From assembly GCF_005281615.1 (NCBI RefSeq), contig NZ_SZZM01000002.1:248001-312000 (forward strand): a stretch of 64,000 nt of DNA. The letters are read 5' to 3'. Source of the stretch: Rhodoligotrophos defluvii (GTDB lineage Bacteria > Pseudomonadota > Alphaproteobacteria > Rhizobiales > Im1). The notes beneath the pieces were generated by a model. It was given only the letters and a program-made list of their open reading frames with translations. It was not told the origin of the DNA and did not search any database. Positions 16,844 through 25,664 of the stretch are shown here, piece after piece (within the stretch, counting starts at the first letter, position 1; each line of letters begins with the position of its first letter). Both the position numbers and the translations under genes were made by a program.

Positions 16844-17815
16844 CTATGCAGCGGTCCGCTGATTGCGACGGGCGACGATACGGTTGAGAACGGACGTCAT
16901 CATGGCCAGCTCGTCCTCTGTGATATCCTGAAGCAGCATCGCTTCATTGGCCCGCGCGTGACGCACGATCTGCTCGACGCACCTCTCTCCCTTCTCGGTC
17001 AGGCTGACCTTGCTCTCGTCGTCCACAGTCACCAGGCCAAGTGCCACAAGCGATCCCAGCACATTGGAGCTCGCATTGAAGTCGAGAAAAAGCTCCGGCA
17101 AAAGCGCCTCGAGCGTGCTGTCGCGATTGGTCGAGACCGCGCGTAGGAGCCGGGCTTGCATCAAGCTTAGGCCGAGGCCCGACTCCCGCCTCCGCCTTTC
17201 CAGTTCTGCAGCGATGGTGCTGTAGGCGCGGATCAGAAGGTTCGAAAGAACCTCACCGCCACTCTTTCCGCGGCGCGAGCCGTCCTCAGCGGCCAAGCCC
17301 GCGATCTCCGGATGGTCGGCCATGACCGCATAGCGCCCCTTGGCGAAGATCAGCGGCGGCCGGTCGTAGCGGCGGAATTTCTCGACCTCGCCCAGCAATA
17401 TGAGATGGTCGCCCCCCTCGTAGGTCTGAACCCGCTTGCACTCGAACGAGGCCACCACGTCCCTCAGCAAGGGCGCGCCGCCTGCGCCGGCCGAAACCGC
17501 CATCTCCGCGAACTTGTCCGGCCCCGATCGCGCAAAACGCTGCGAAACCGCGATCTGGTCATGCGCCAAGACGTTCACGGCGAAATGACTGCAGGATTCG
17601 AAGGCTGCGAAGCTCTGGCTTTCCCGCCTGATCGACCACAGGACGAGAGGCGGATCAAGAGAGACCGATGCGAACGAATTCGACGTCAGACCGTAGGCGA
17701 CGCCTCCGACCGTCGTCGTGATCACCGTCACGCCCGTGGCGAATTCTCCCAGAGCGCGACGGAAGCCTGCTCCCTCTTCGCGCGGATGACCGCCTTCCAC
17801 CGGAGTCCTCGTCAT
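16844..17815 (-). CDS. flavin reductase fused to a MarR-like domain
   Basis: 323 aa. Residues about 15-170 form a flavin reductase domain of the HpaC/split-barrel type (FATGVTVITTTVGG, GLTSNSFASVSLDPPLVLWSI, HFAVNVLAHDQ). Residues about 185-323 resemble a MarR winged helix (LGLSLMQARLLRAV, SNVLGSLVALGLVTVDDESKVSLTEKGE). The same fusion is known in the C1 reductase of Acinetobacter 4-hydroxyphenylacetate hydroxylase, whose MarR-like tail senses the substrate. It would supply reduced FMN to a partner monooxygenase, most likely the one at 19830-21137. It lies 31 bp downstream of the LysR gene. Confidence 0.87.
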   Translation of the reverse strand: MTRTPVEGGHPREEGAGFRRALGEFATGVTVITTTVGGVAYGLTSNSFASVSLDPPLVLWSIRRESQSFAAFESCSHFAVNVLAHDQIAVSQRFARSGPDKFAEMAVSAGAGGAPLLRDVVASFECKRVQTYEGGDHLILLGEVEKFRRYDRPPLIFAKGRYAVMADHPEIAGLAAEDGSRRGKSGGEVLSNLLIRAYSTIAAELERRRRESGLGLSLMQARLLRAVSTNRDSTLEALLPELFLDFNASSNVLGSLVALGLVTVDDESKVSLTEKGERCVEQIVRHARANEAMLLQDITEDELAMMTSVLNRIVARRNQRTAA

Positions 17816-17846
17816 GGCACATCTCCAAAGTAGCGGGCCTCATCCG

Positions 17847-18824
17847 TCAGGCTCTATGGTCGGCGGATGCATTCCTGGCCACCGTGATCCTGATTTGAAT
17901 GGCGGGACCCTGGCGGCGCGGATAGGTATCGAGCCACTTCGTGAATCGCTCCTGCAGATCCTGGAGGAGCCATTGCGCCGCCAATCCCGGAGGCTGATCC
18001 ACCTTGTGGGCAGCATAGAGCGGGAACATGAGCGGCCGGCCCTGATGGATGGCGAGTTGCAGCTCGACCAGCCTGCCCGCCTCGATATGAGGCCAAGCGA
18101 GATGGGTCGGCATGGTGCACCAGCCGAAGCCTCGCAGCACGAAGTCGAGACGGTTGATCTGGTCGACAAAGCTCCACGTTCGCGATCCCATGACGACGCC
18201 ACGGTAGCGCTTCGTCCGGTCCGTCAGGGTCAGCTGGACGTGCTCGTCCAATTCCGCTTGGCTGATGAGTCCTTGGACACGGGCCAGCGGATGATCCGCC
18301 GATGCGACGACCGAGATCGGAACGTCACCCATGAACTGCAGCTGAATGCCGGGCATGCCGTCGAACGCGGGCGAGTAGATGGCGAGCCGCGCATTGCCAT
18401 CGAGCAGCGACTGTTCGGGCGCGCCCAGGCCTTCCGCAAACAGCGTCACCGAGACGAGCGGGTAGCGGCTGCGAAATTCGTTCAGGGATTCGATCAGCAC
18501 CGCGTTCGGAAACACCTGCTCGATCGCCAGGGTGATCTCCGGCTCCGCCACGGTGGCGATACTGTTGGCCCGCGCCCGCAGGGCATCAGCACTGCTGAGC
18601 GTACGCTTGGCATCGGCCAGGATCGCCCGCCCCGCGTCGGTCAAGCGCGGCAGCTTGTGCGACCGATCGAACAACTGCAACTGAAGCGCATCCTCCAGCG
18701 ACTGGATCGACTGGCTCACAGCCGATTGCACGCGGTTGAGCTTGCGCGCCGCCGCCGAGAAACTGCCGAGCTCGGCCACCACAAGCAGGATCTGGAGTTG
18801 GTCGAGCGTCATCCGATTGAGCAT
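17847..18824 (-). CDS. LysR-family transcriptional regulator
   Basis: 325 aa from ATG 18824 with GGAGG six bases upstream; the longer open frame to 19145 runs antisense-free into the next gene's end and is rejected. The N-terminal helix-turn-helix reads LGSFSAAARKLNRVQSAVSQSIQSLE, and the effector domain follows from about residue 90. It sits inside the minus-strand cluster between the lactonase-like gene and the flavin reductase and probably activates the oxygenase and TRAP operons in response to their substrate. Confidence 0.9.
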   Translation of the reverse strand: MLNRMTLDQLQILLVVAELGSFSAAARKLNRVQSAVSQSIQSLEDALQLQLFDRSHKLPRLTDAGRAILADAKRTLSSADALRARANSIATVAEPEITLAIEQVFPNAVLIESLNEFRSRYPLVSVTLFAEGLGAPEQSLLDGNARLAIYSPAFDGMPGIQLQFMGDVPISVVASADHPLARVQGLISQAELDEHVQLTLTDRTKRYRGVVMGSRTWSFVDQINRLDFVLRGFGWCTMPTHLAWPHIEAGRLVELQLAIHQGRPLMFPLYAAHKVDQPPGLAAQWLLQDLQERFTKWLDTYPRRQGPAIQIRITVARNASADHRA

Positions 18825-18969
18825 CCTGGGCCTCCGTAAACGCCGGTCAGCCCTGTGATAAACCCATCTCCGAAAAAATCTAGGAGGAAGCGCGCGCATC
18901 CCATCAGTTCGGACGATGATTCCGGAACGGAGGAACGAGCTGAGGCCGACAGTCATCCCCTGCGGCTCC

Positions 18970-19812
18970 TCAGAATCCGTAGAGCCGCGCAGGATTGTCC
19001 ACGAGAATGGCCCTTCTCGCAGCCTCGTCCGGCACCCAGGCGAGCAGCAGGTCCAGAAGATCGGCGTCGTCTGGCATGGTCTCCGCGGTCTCGGTCGGAT
19101 GCGGCCAATCTGAGGCCCAGAGAAGCCGGTCATGCCCCGCCTCAACCAGTGCCTTGCCCAAGGGTGCTACATCGTCGTAGCCGGGACCGCCGGTCTTCGA
19201 GATGTGATAGACGCCGGAAATCTTGACGTAGACATTCTCTCGCCGGGCCAGGCGCAGCAGCGACTGGAACGCCTCGTGTTCGGGCGCGATCGCTTGCGAA
19301 TAGCGGCCCATATGGTCGATCACCACGGTGCCCGGAAGCCCCGCGATGAGCGCCTCGTAGTGGGGCAGCTCGAGCCCGTCGAGCTGCACTTGGACATGCC
19401 AGCCCGTGCCTTTCAGACGGTCTGCCATCATGGGCAGTTCCGACCACTCCATCATCCCGCCACGCATCTGATGGAACCGGACGCCCCTCGCACCGCGGCG
19501 CCAGAGCTCTTCGAGCTCATTGTCGGAGATCGAAACCGGCACGGTGACCACCGCCCGCGCGTCATCGCCGATCTGTTGAACAGCGTCCAAAATGCAGCTG
19601 TTGTCGAAACCGTAGGTCACGGGCTGCACCACCACCATGCGCTGCAGGCCAAGCCGCTGCTGGACTGGTCGGTAATCCTCGATCGTGAAGTTCGGCGGAA
19701 ACAGCCATGCCTTTGGCGACGGGGCATAGGCATCATTGTAGAAGTGCATATGCGTGTCGCAGGCGCCAGGCGGGGCCTTGAGGGCTGGCTTCCGGAAAAC
19801 GCGTTCGGACAT
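18970..19812 (-). CDS. amidohydrolase-superfamily lactonase-like hydrolase (LigI/PDC hydrolase type)
   Basis: 280 aa from ATG 19812; the longer open frame to 20298 overlaps the monooxygenase. The metal site starts with the HxH of CDTHMHFY (H21, H23), and the last ligand is the aspartate of LLWASDWPHPT near residue 240. Family members include 2-pyrone-4,6-dicarboxylate lactonase (LigI), L-rhamnono- and galactaro-lactonases and 4-sulfomuconolactone hydrolase. The pairing with a LigK-like aldolase nearby suggests hydrolysis of a cyclic ester formed by the flavin monooxygenase. The start lies 17 bp after that gene. Confidence 0.82.
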   Translation of the reverse strand: MSERVFRKPALKAPPGACDTHMHFYNDAYAPSPKAWLFPPNFTIEDYRPVQQRLGLQRMVVVQPVTYGFDNSCILDAVQQIGDDARAVVTVPVSISDNELEELWRRGARGVRFHQMRGGMMEWSELPMMADRLKGTGWHVQVQLDGLELPHYEALIAGLPGTVVIDHMGRYSQAIAPEHEAFQSLLRLARRENVYVKISGVYHISKTGGPGYDDVAPLGKALVEAGHDRLLWASDWPHPTETAETMPDDADLLDLLLAWVPDEAARRAILVDNPARLYGF

Positions 19813-19829
19813 TGGTGGCAAATCCTTGG

Positions 19830-21137
19830 CTAGTGGATCAGGTTGTCTCGCAGCGTCGCTCCCTCGTATTCCCGGCGGAAGACGTCCTTCGCCTGCAGCC
19901 GTGGCACCACCTGATCGACGAAGTCCTCGACGCTTTTCAGGCTCGTCGTCGGTGTCACGTTGAAGCCGTGGCAGCCGCTCTCGCGCCAGAGGGTCTCGAG
20001 CTGATCGGCCACCTGCTCCGGCGTTCCGACGAGTTGCAGCATTCCCGTCGAGGCACCGAACACGCGCGCTGCATCCCGCACCGTCGCGTTTCCATCGCCG
20101 GTGAGATTCGCGAGCGCCTGGAGCATGCCACGCGAGGCCTGCGTTTCGTTGGCGATAAGGGGCTGGTCCAGATCCAGCTTGCTGAAGTCGATGCCGAGCG
20201 TGCCCGACATGCGACTCAGGGCGGCATCGAGCGGTATGCGCGCGCTCATGTCCGCCTGCTTGCGTCTGGCCTCCGCTTCCGTTCCGCCGAGCACGCACTG
20301 AATGCCGAACACCACCTTCGGCACCTCCGCGAGGCCAGCGGATTGGGCGGCGTCGTTGAGCTTTGTCACGAAGCGCGCCATCTCGCTTCCGCGGGGCTGG
20401 ATGGAGAAGATGACATCCGCGTGCTTCAAGGCGAATTGCTGGCCGCGACCGGACGAGCCAGCCTGGAACAGAACAGGCCGGCCCTGCGCGGAGGGAAGCA
20501 CCGGCGGTACCGCCCTGCAGGCGTAGTACGTACCTTCGAAGTCGATGACATCGACGCGCTCGGGATCGGCATAGATGCCCCGCGCTCGGTCCGCCAAGAT
20601 GGCGCCCGGCTTGATGCCGTTCCAGAGCGCATGGCAGATCTCCATGAACTCGTCAGCTTGATCATAGCGTTGGTCGTGCTCCATCTGGGCGAGGCCCAAT
20701 GCCCGGTGCTCTCCGCGAAGGTGGCCCGACACGATGTTCCAGCCAACCCGGCCGCCGCTCAGATAGTCGAGAGTGGATAGCCGGCGCACCGCCGTGTAGG
20801 GGTGCGTTCCCGATGTCGATAGCGTGATGGCCAGCCCCAAATGTTGGGTCTCGGCCAGCATGACCCCCGCCAGTGCCATCGGATCGTGGCAAGGCCAGCA
20901 GACGCCATACCGTACATAGTCGTCGAAGCTCTCCTTGTACCTGTCGAACCCGCCCGGCGTGTCCGCCAGGAACGCAGCATCGAAGCATCCGCGTTCGAGG
21001 GTGCGCGCTAGCCGCTTCCAATGCTCGAATGACCCGAGGCCCTCCAACCGCTCGTCCTCGGGATCGGCCCAGCTCAACACGCTATGGTTGATGGGACTGT
21101 GCATGTAAAAGCCAATCAAGTGCATGCGGTTGGTCAT
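19830..21137 (-). CDS. LLM-class flavin-dependent monooxygenase (NtaA/SnaA/DszA/SoxA family)
   Basis: 435 aa from ATG 21137 with a GGAG site six bases upstream. The TIM-barrel bacterial-luciferase-like fold shows in LIGFYMHSP, FLADTPGGFDRY, TLDYLSGGRVGWNIVSG, and PVLFQAGSSGRGQQFA, which are the nitrilotriacetate and dibenzothiophene sulfone monooxygenase signatures. These enzymes use FMNH2 from a separate reductase to cleave C-N or C-S bonds or to oxygenate. The reductase is probably the one at 16844-17815. It is 29 bp downstream of the FMN dehydrogenase gene, in one operon. Confidence 0.9.
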   Translation of the reverse strand: MTNRMHLIGFYMHSPINHSVLSWADPEDERLEGLGSFEHWKRLARTLERGCFDAAFLADTPGGFDRYKESFDDYVRYGVCWPCHDPMALAGVMLAETQHLGLAITLSTSGTHPYTAVRRLSTLDYLSGGRVGWNIVSGHLRGEHRALGLAQMEHDQRYDQADEFMEICHALWNGIKPGAILADRARGIYADPERVDVIDFEGTYYACRAVPPVLPSAQGRPVLFQAGSSGRGQQFALKHADVIFSIQPRGSEMARFVTKLNDAAQSAGLAEVPKVVFGIQCVLGGTEAEARRKQADMSARIPLDAALSRMSGTLGIDFSKLDLDQPLIANETQASRGMLQALANLTGDGNATVRDAARVFGASTGMLQLVGTPEQVADQLETLWRESGCHGFNVTPTTSLKSVEDFVDQVVPRLQAKDVFRREYEGATLRDNLIH

Positions 21138-21166
21138 GGTAGCTCCGCTGGTATGTTCGAGCGCGA

Positions 21167-22372
21167 TTAGGCGGACGCGCGGTGTTGGATGATCGGCTTG
21201 GGGCTGACCGGGGGCGGATTGGCCAGATCCAGAAGGCAGTGCGGCCCCGCACAGCTGACATCGGTCCAGCCCATCTGCCCCATGACCAAGCTGATCTCCT
21301 GGCGGATGATGTCGAGCATCTTGCAAGCGCCCGCCTCTCCCGCGGCTGCCACGCTAAACATCGCCGGCCGGCCGAAAAGGGCAGCTTTCGCCCCGAGGCA
21401 GAGTGCCTTCGCCACGTCGGCCCCGCGCCGGAAGCCGCTGTCGATGAGCAGTTCCACCCGGTGCCCAACCGCATCCGCTATGATGGGAAGCATGTCCATC
21501 GACGCCGGAGCGCTGTCGAGCTGGCGTCCGCCATGATTGGAAATGACAAGGCCGTCCGCACCCATTTCCATGCACGTCAGGGCATCGTCCGGATGAAGCA
21601 CACCCTTCACCGCCAGCGGCCCCGGCCAAGCCTTTCGCACGAGCTTCAGCACGTCCCAGGTCTGCGCGGGCGCAGGCGTCTCCGTGCCATAAAGATCCGC
21701 AACATCGTTTGCGCTCGCCCCCTGCGCTGCATATGGACGCCAGTTCTCCATCATCGGGATCCCGCCCTTGGCCAGGTAGCGGAAGGTCCAGGCGGGGCGG
21801 CTCAGTCCCTGCAGGATGACCGACGGCGTCATCTTCATGGGGCGGCGGAAACCGTTGCGCATGTTCCGTTCGCGCTTGGCCATCACCGGGGTGTCGATCG
21901 TCAGCATCAGAACGCGCACATTCAGCGCCTTGGCCCGCCGGATGAGATCCGTCGTTATCCGCGGATCTCGCGTTCCGTAGATCTGGAACCACGTGGTTTC
22001 CGGTGCCTCGCCCATGGCCGTTTCGATCGAGTCGCAGCTCGCGCTTGACATCACGTAAGGCACGTTGAATTTCGCGGCCGCTCTGGCCAGCATCAGGTCC
22101 GCGCCGGGCCGGAAGAAGCCCGCAATGCCCATCGGGCAAATGCCGAACGGACCGGAATACGCGTACCCGAACAGCGTCGTCTCCTGGCTGCGCTTTTCAA
22201 CGTCGATCAGATACCGCGGAACCAGCTTGTAGCGGTCGAGCGCCTCCCGATTGCGTGCAAGTCCGACCTCTCCGTCGACACCGCCGTCAATGAAATCGAA
22301 GGCGATCCTCGGTAAGTACCGCCTGGCCAAGACAGCCATATCGTCGATGTTAACCGCCTTGTCTAGGTTCAT
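21167..22372 (-). CDS. FMN-dependent 2-hydroxyacid dehydrogenase (LldD/mandelate dehydrogenase family)
   Basis: 401 aa. It has the full family signature SNHGGRQLD with the catalytic base H280 and substrate-binding R283, plus the FMN-contacting K256 and R286-region glycines. It oxidises an L-2-hydroxy acid to the 2-oxo acid and usually passes electrons to the respiratory chain or to oxygen. It is the first gene of the operon with the monooxygenase and lactonase-like genes and so may prepare or finish the same substrate. Lactate, mandelate or glycolate specificity cannot be fixed from sequence alone. Confidence 0.9.
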   Translation of the reverse strand: MNLDKAVNIDDMAVLARRYLPRIAFDFIDGGVDGEVGLARNREALDRYKLVPRYLIDVEKRSQETTLFGYAYSGPFGICPMGIAGFFRPGADLMLARAAAKFNVPYVMSSASCDSIETAMGEAPETTWFQIYGTRDPRITTDLIRRAKALNVRVLMLTIDTPVMAKRERNMRNGFRRPMKMTPSVILQGLSRPAWTFRYLAKGGIPMMENWRPYAAQGASANDVADLYGTETPAPAQTWDVLKLVRKAWPGPLAVKGVLHPDDALTCMEMGADGLVISNHGGRQLDSAPASMDMLPIIADAVGHRVELLIDSGFRRGADVAKALCLGAKAALFGRPAMFSVAAAGEAGACKMLDIIRQEISLVMGQMGWTDVSCAGPHCLLDLANPPPVSPKPIIQHRASA

Positions 22373-22534
22373 GCTCGCGCCATGTACTGTAACGTGGAAC
22401 TCTCTCCGCCAATTAAGCTTTCCACCATCTGACTTATCTTAAGTAGAACATCGAGACCATCGACAAAGTTCTGATGATATCAATCGGAATATTCGATGAT
22501 TACTCTTTGGGATGACGGCAAAAAACATCGTCCT
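22373..22534. promoter_or_regulatory. probable promoter region of the dehydrogenase operon
   Basis: This gap is notably AT-richer than its surroundings. It contains a GAATATTC palindrome at 22487-22494 within a T-N11-A-like context, the form of LysR binding sites. I see no gene in it. Confidence 0.4.
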
Positions 22535-22556
22535 CGTCGGCGCCTGGGCGCCGACG
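22535..22556 (-). terminator. hairpin terminator of the TRAP operon
   Basis: A perfect inverted repeat with 10-bp arms (CGTCGGCGCC and its complement) and a two-base centre lies 66 bp after the TRAP binding-protein stop. On the minus strand a run of six T follows about ten bases later. This suggests that the TRAP operon and the dehydrogenase operon are separate transcripts. Confidence 0.5.
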
Positions 22557-22622
22557 CTGTATCCCGATATCGACTCGGATAATGCTCCTCCGGAGAGAAC
22601 TGCCGAAGGAGAAAGGTCTGCG

Positions 22623-23642
22623 TTACTTGCCGAGCACCTCACGGACCTTTTTCAGGGCCTCTTCGCCGTCAGCACCTGCAGTGCTCGCCCATTCGGCCCA
22701 ATACCCGGCCCATTCGGATTCGTACCGCTTCACGTCCTCTTCGGTCGCGTCGACGATCTTGAGCTTTTCGCGCAGCAAGGCCTGAGACTCGTCATTCACC
22801 TTCTTGAGCGACGCGGCCATCTTCGGTCGATGGTCCGCGACGGTCTCGTCGAGCACCTTGCGAATGTCGGCAGGCAAACCGTCATAATCCTGCTTGTTGA
22901 TCAGCACGTATTCGATGCCGGTATGCGGATCACAGAGATACCCCCACTCCAGGAACTCGGTCCATTTCGAGCCGGTTATATTGGCCGCGCCGGTGAACAG
23001 GGCATCAACCAGGCCACGTTCCATCGCCTCGGGCACCTCGGCGGTGGTCAGCGTGACGGGCGCGCCGCCATAGCGGCGGATGATGTCGGCCTGTTCGGGC
23101 GTGGACCCGCGGGCGTTGCGGCCGCTCAGCTGGTCGAGCCGATCGATGGGTTTGCCCCGCCCGTAGAGATTCTGCGGCCAATATTGTCCGTTCCACAGGA
23201 GGATGGATGCCCCGTGGGCCTGAACGGCCTTTTCGACATAGGGGAGAAGCACCTCCATCGATTTGTTGGCTTCTTCTGCATTGCGGATGAGGAAGGGCAG
23301 TCCTGGTAGCGCGGCGATTTTGGCGGTTCCGGCGATGAAGCCCATGTAGCCGAGCGACATCTGCACCTGTCCTTGACCGACGACGGTCAGGGCTTCCGTT
23401 CCGCCGAAGGGCAGCTCGCCTGGTGTTCGCACCGTGATGTCAAGCGCGCCGTTGGTCCGCGTGCGCACGTCGTCGGCAAAGGCCTTGTAGTTGTTTGTGG
23501 AAGGATGGCCGGGCCCATAGATGATGATGAAATCCCACTTCAGGGGGCTCGCGAAGCTTGGGCCTCCAGCCGCAGCAAGCAGCGCTACCGTGCCGAGGCC
23601 CTTCAGCGCCGATCTCCTGGTGAAACGGAAGTTGTTCATCAA
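22623..23642 (-). CDS. TRAP transporter solute-binding protein (DctP type)
   Basis: 339 aa. The N-terminus has a twin-arginine motif (FTRRSALKG) followed by a hydrophobic stretch and a likely cleavage after PSFAS, so export by Tat is probable. The rest follows the DctP/YiaO family (FIIIYGPGHPSTNNYKAFADDV, GALDITVRTPGELPFGGTEAL, ERGLVDALFTGAANITG). It captures an organic acid, usually a carboxylate, in the periplasm and delivers it to the adjacent membrane subunits. It lies 31 bp downstream of the large permease gene. Confidence 0.9.
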   Translation of the reverse strand: MMNNFRFTRRSALKGLGTVALLAAAGGPSFASPLKWDFIIIYGPGHPSTNNYKAFADDVRTRTNGALDITVRTPGELPFGGTEALTVVGQGQVQMSLGYMGFIAGTAKIAALPGLPFLIRNAEEANKSMEVLLPYVEKAVQAHGASILLWNGQYWPQNLYGRGKPIDRLDQLSGRNARGSTPEQADIIRRYGGAPVTLTTAEVPEAMERGLVDALFTGAANITGSKWTEFLEWGYLCDPHTGIEYVLINKQDYDGLPADIRKVLDETVADHRPKMAASLKKVNDESQALLREKLKIVDATEEDVKRYESEWAGYWAEWASTAGADGEEALKKVREVLGK

Positions 23643-23673
23643 TTTTTCCTCCCTTGAGCGAACGTGAAGATCG

Positions 23674-24981
23674 TCAGGCGTTCCCGGCCATCTGGCTCGG
23701 AAGCCACAAAGCGATCTCCGGCACCAGCCAAAGCAGCATCAGGAACAGCAGCATGATGATGACGTAGGGCAGCGAGCCGTTGACGACATCCGCGAACGGC
23801 CGCCCATTGCTCAGCCCGTGCAGCACGAAGAGGTTGAGACCGATTGGCGGCGTGATCATCCCGACTTCGACCAGCACCACCAGCGCGACCCCGAACCACA
23901 CGAGATCAAAGCCCGCAGCGGTGATGATTGGATAAAGTACGGGGAGCGTCAGCAGCATCATCGACGAGCCGTCGATGAGGCACCCCAGCCCGACATAGAG
24001 AACGGCGATGGCGAGGAACAGGACGAAGCTGGAGAGCTCGAGCGAGAGCACATATTCGGTCAATGCCCGGCTCACGCCCGAATAGGCAAGCCCATAGGAG
24101 AAGATCTGCGCACCGACCACGATGAACAGCACCATGCAGGTGGTCCGCACCGCTTCGATATGGGCAAGCTTGACGTTCGGCCAGGTCAGGCCGCCATACA
24201 AGGCAGCGATCAGAAAGCTCACGAGCACGCCGATCGCCGCGGCTTCCGTCGCTGTGGCCCAGCCCGCGTAGATCGAGCCCATCACGAACATGATCAGCCC
24301 GAACAGCGGCACGATGTCGAACAGGGAGCGGAGCGTCCGCTTGCCCCCGTCTTCCGTACTGGCTGGCGCAAGACTGGGATTCAGGATGCAGCGCACGCCG
24401 ATATAGGCCATGAAGAGCAGGGCGAGCAGGAGGCCCGGGATCACGCCGGCCATGAACAGCTTGGCCACGGACTCATCCACGATCGAGCAGTAGATGATCA
24501 TCACGATGCTCGGCGGAATGAGAATGCCGAGTGTTCCGCCGGCTGCCAGCGACCCGAAGATCATCCGATTGTCATAGCCGCGCCGCTGCAGCTGCGGGAT
24601 TGTCACGGTGCCGATTGTCCCGGCCGTCGCAACGCTCGAGCCGCAGGCCGCCGCGAAAACGCTGCAGGCGATGATGTTCGACTGGAGGAGCCCTCCGGGA
24701 AGGACCCGCAGCCAAATGGCGAGGCCCTGATAGAACCGCTCCGCGATCCCGCAACGCAGGATGATCGCGCCCATGACGATGAACAAGGGGACAGGGCTGA
24801 GCGTGAAGCTGTTGATCGAGTTCCAGCTGATGCTGCCGAGCGCCATCAGGGGGCGCAGACCACCTGTCAGATAAAGGCCCGACAGGCCGGTCGTGATCAG
24901 CGCGATCGCAATCCAGGTGCCCGCCGCGAGAAGCAGGACAAGCGTCGTGACGCTGAAGATCGAAAACGCAACCCACGTCAT
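23674..24981 (-). CDS. dctM: TRAP transporter large permease (DctM type)
   Basis: 435 aa with about twelve hydrophobic helices. Typical stretches are NIIACSVFAAACGSSVATAG, GTLGILIPPSIVMIIY and GMITPPIGLNLFVLHG. It is the sodium-driven transport subunit in the inner membrane. Its start overlaps the small permease stop by ATGA at 24978-24981, so the two subunits are translationally coupled. Confidence 0.92.
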   Translation of the reverse strand: MTWVAFSIFSVTTLVLLLAAGTWIAIALITTGLSGLYLTGGLRPLMALGSISWNSINSFTLSPVPLFIVMGAIILRCGIAERFYQGLAIWLRVLPGGLLQSNIIACSVFAAACGSSVATAGTIGTVTIPQLQRRGYDNRMIFGSLAAGGTLGILIPPSIVMIIYCSIVDESVAKLFMAGVIPGLLLALLFMAYIGVRCILNPSLAPASTEDGGKRTLRSLFDIVPLFGLIMFVMGSIYAGWATATEAAAIGVLVSFLIAALYGGLTWPNVKLAHIEAVRTTCMVLFIVVGAQIFSYGLAYSGVSRALTEYVLSLELSSFVLFLAIAVLYVGLGCLIDGSSMMLLTLPVLYPIITAAGFDLVWFGVALVVLVEVGMITPPIGLNLFVLHGLSNGRPFADVVNGSLPYVIIMLLFLMLLWLVPEIALWLPSQMAGNA

Positions 24982-25592
24982 AGCCAGCTGTCAACCTCCG
25001 GCATGGCGTTTCCCTGCTGCTCCCTCGCTTCCTTGCCGGTCGAGAAGAGCCGCACCGCCGCCCGCACTGCGGCCATCAGCATGGATAGGGTCAAGAGGAC
25101 CAAGCCGGCGGGCATCACCAGCTGCGGGATCCACAAAGGCGTCCGCGTCACATAGATCGAGGTCACGTGCGTCGCATGGCTCTGCAACACGAACCAGCAG
25201 AGATAGTAGGTATAGATGATCAGGACCGCGGTCCCGACGGCCGCCATGGTGAAATCCGCGAATGCGGCAAGCCGCGGTCCGAAATTCATGTAGACCAGCT
25301 CGACCCTGATGAAGCCGCCATTGCGGAAGGTCCAGGCCAATCCGAGGAAGACGTTTGCGACCAGGAGATAGCCGGGGAACTCCGTCGCAATCAGCGTCGA
25401 TACACTGAACACGGACCGAAGCAGCACTTCCGTGCAAACGATGATGGTGATCGCGGCAATCGACAGAGCCGAGAGCACCATCGCAGCGTCCTCTGCCTTG
25501 CCGATCAGCCCGTCAACTCTGTCCAGTCCTCGCACCAGCTTCGATCGGTTCCGTCCCTGGCATCTTGCTTCTTCTCTTATCGCGTCTCCCAC
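24978..25592 (-). CDS. dctQ: TRAP transporter small permease (DctQ type)
   Basis: About 204 aa if translation starts at the GTG at 25592. An ATG at 25652 or one at 25691 would add residues with no family likeness, and two palindromes that look like operators lie at 25631-25664, which favours the downstream start. Four hydrophobic helices are visible (SALSIAAITIIVCTEVLLRS, GYLLVANVFLGLAW, AAVGTAVLIIYTYYLCW, LVMPAGLVLLTLSMLMAA). It links the binding protein to the large permease. The start is uncertain; the family assignment is not. Confidence 0.8.
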   Translation of the reverse strand: MGDAIREEARCQGRNRSKLVRGLDRVDGLIGKAEDAAMVLSALSIAAITIIVCTEVLLRSVFSVSTLIATEFPGYLLVANVFLGLAWTFRNGGFIRVELVYMNFGPRLAAFADFTMAAVGTAVLIIYTYYLCWFVLQSHATHVTSIYVTRTPLWIPQLVMPAGLVLLTLSMLMAAVRAAVRLFSTGKEAREQQGNAMPEVDSWL

Positions 25593-25630
25593 CCCGTCTC
25601 CCTCGCTTCTGCAGGCCCTGGTCGCGAAGT

Positions 25631-25648
25631 CTGTCTCGGCCGAGACAG
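25631..25648. promoter_or_regulatory. perfect 18-bp palindrome upstream of the TRAP operon
   Basis: CTGTCTCGGCCGAGACAG is its own reverse complement. It lies about 40 bp before the preferred start of the TRAP small permease gene and 4 bp from a second palindrome. It is a candidate operator for the regulator of organic acid uptake, for example a GntR- or IclR-type protein; no such gene is adjacent. Confidence 0.5.
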
Positions 25649-25652
25649 GCAT

Positions 25653-25664
25653 TCGGGTACCCGA
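25653..25664. promoter_or_regulatory. perfect 12-bp palindrome upstream of the TRAP operon
   Basis: TCGGGTACCCGA is a perfect palindrome immediately upstream of the 18-bp one on the minus strand. It may be a second half of a compound operator, or chance in GC-rich DNA. Confidence 0.35.
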
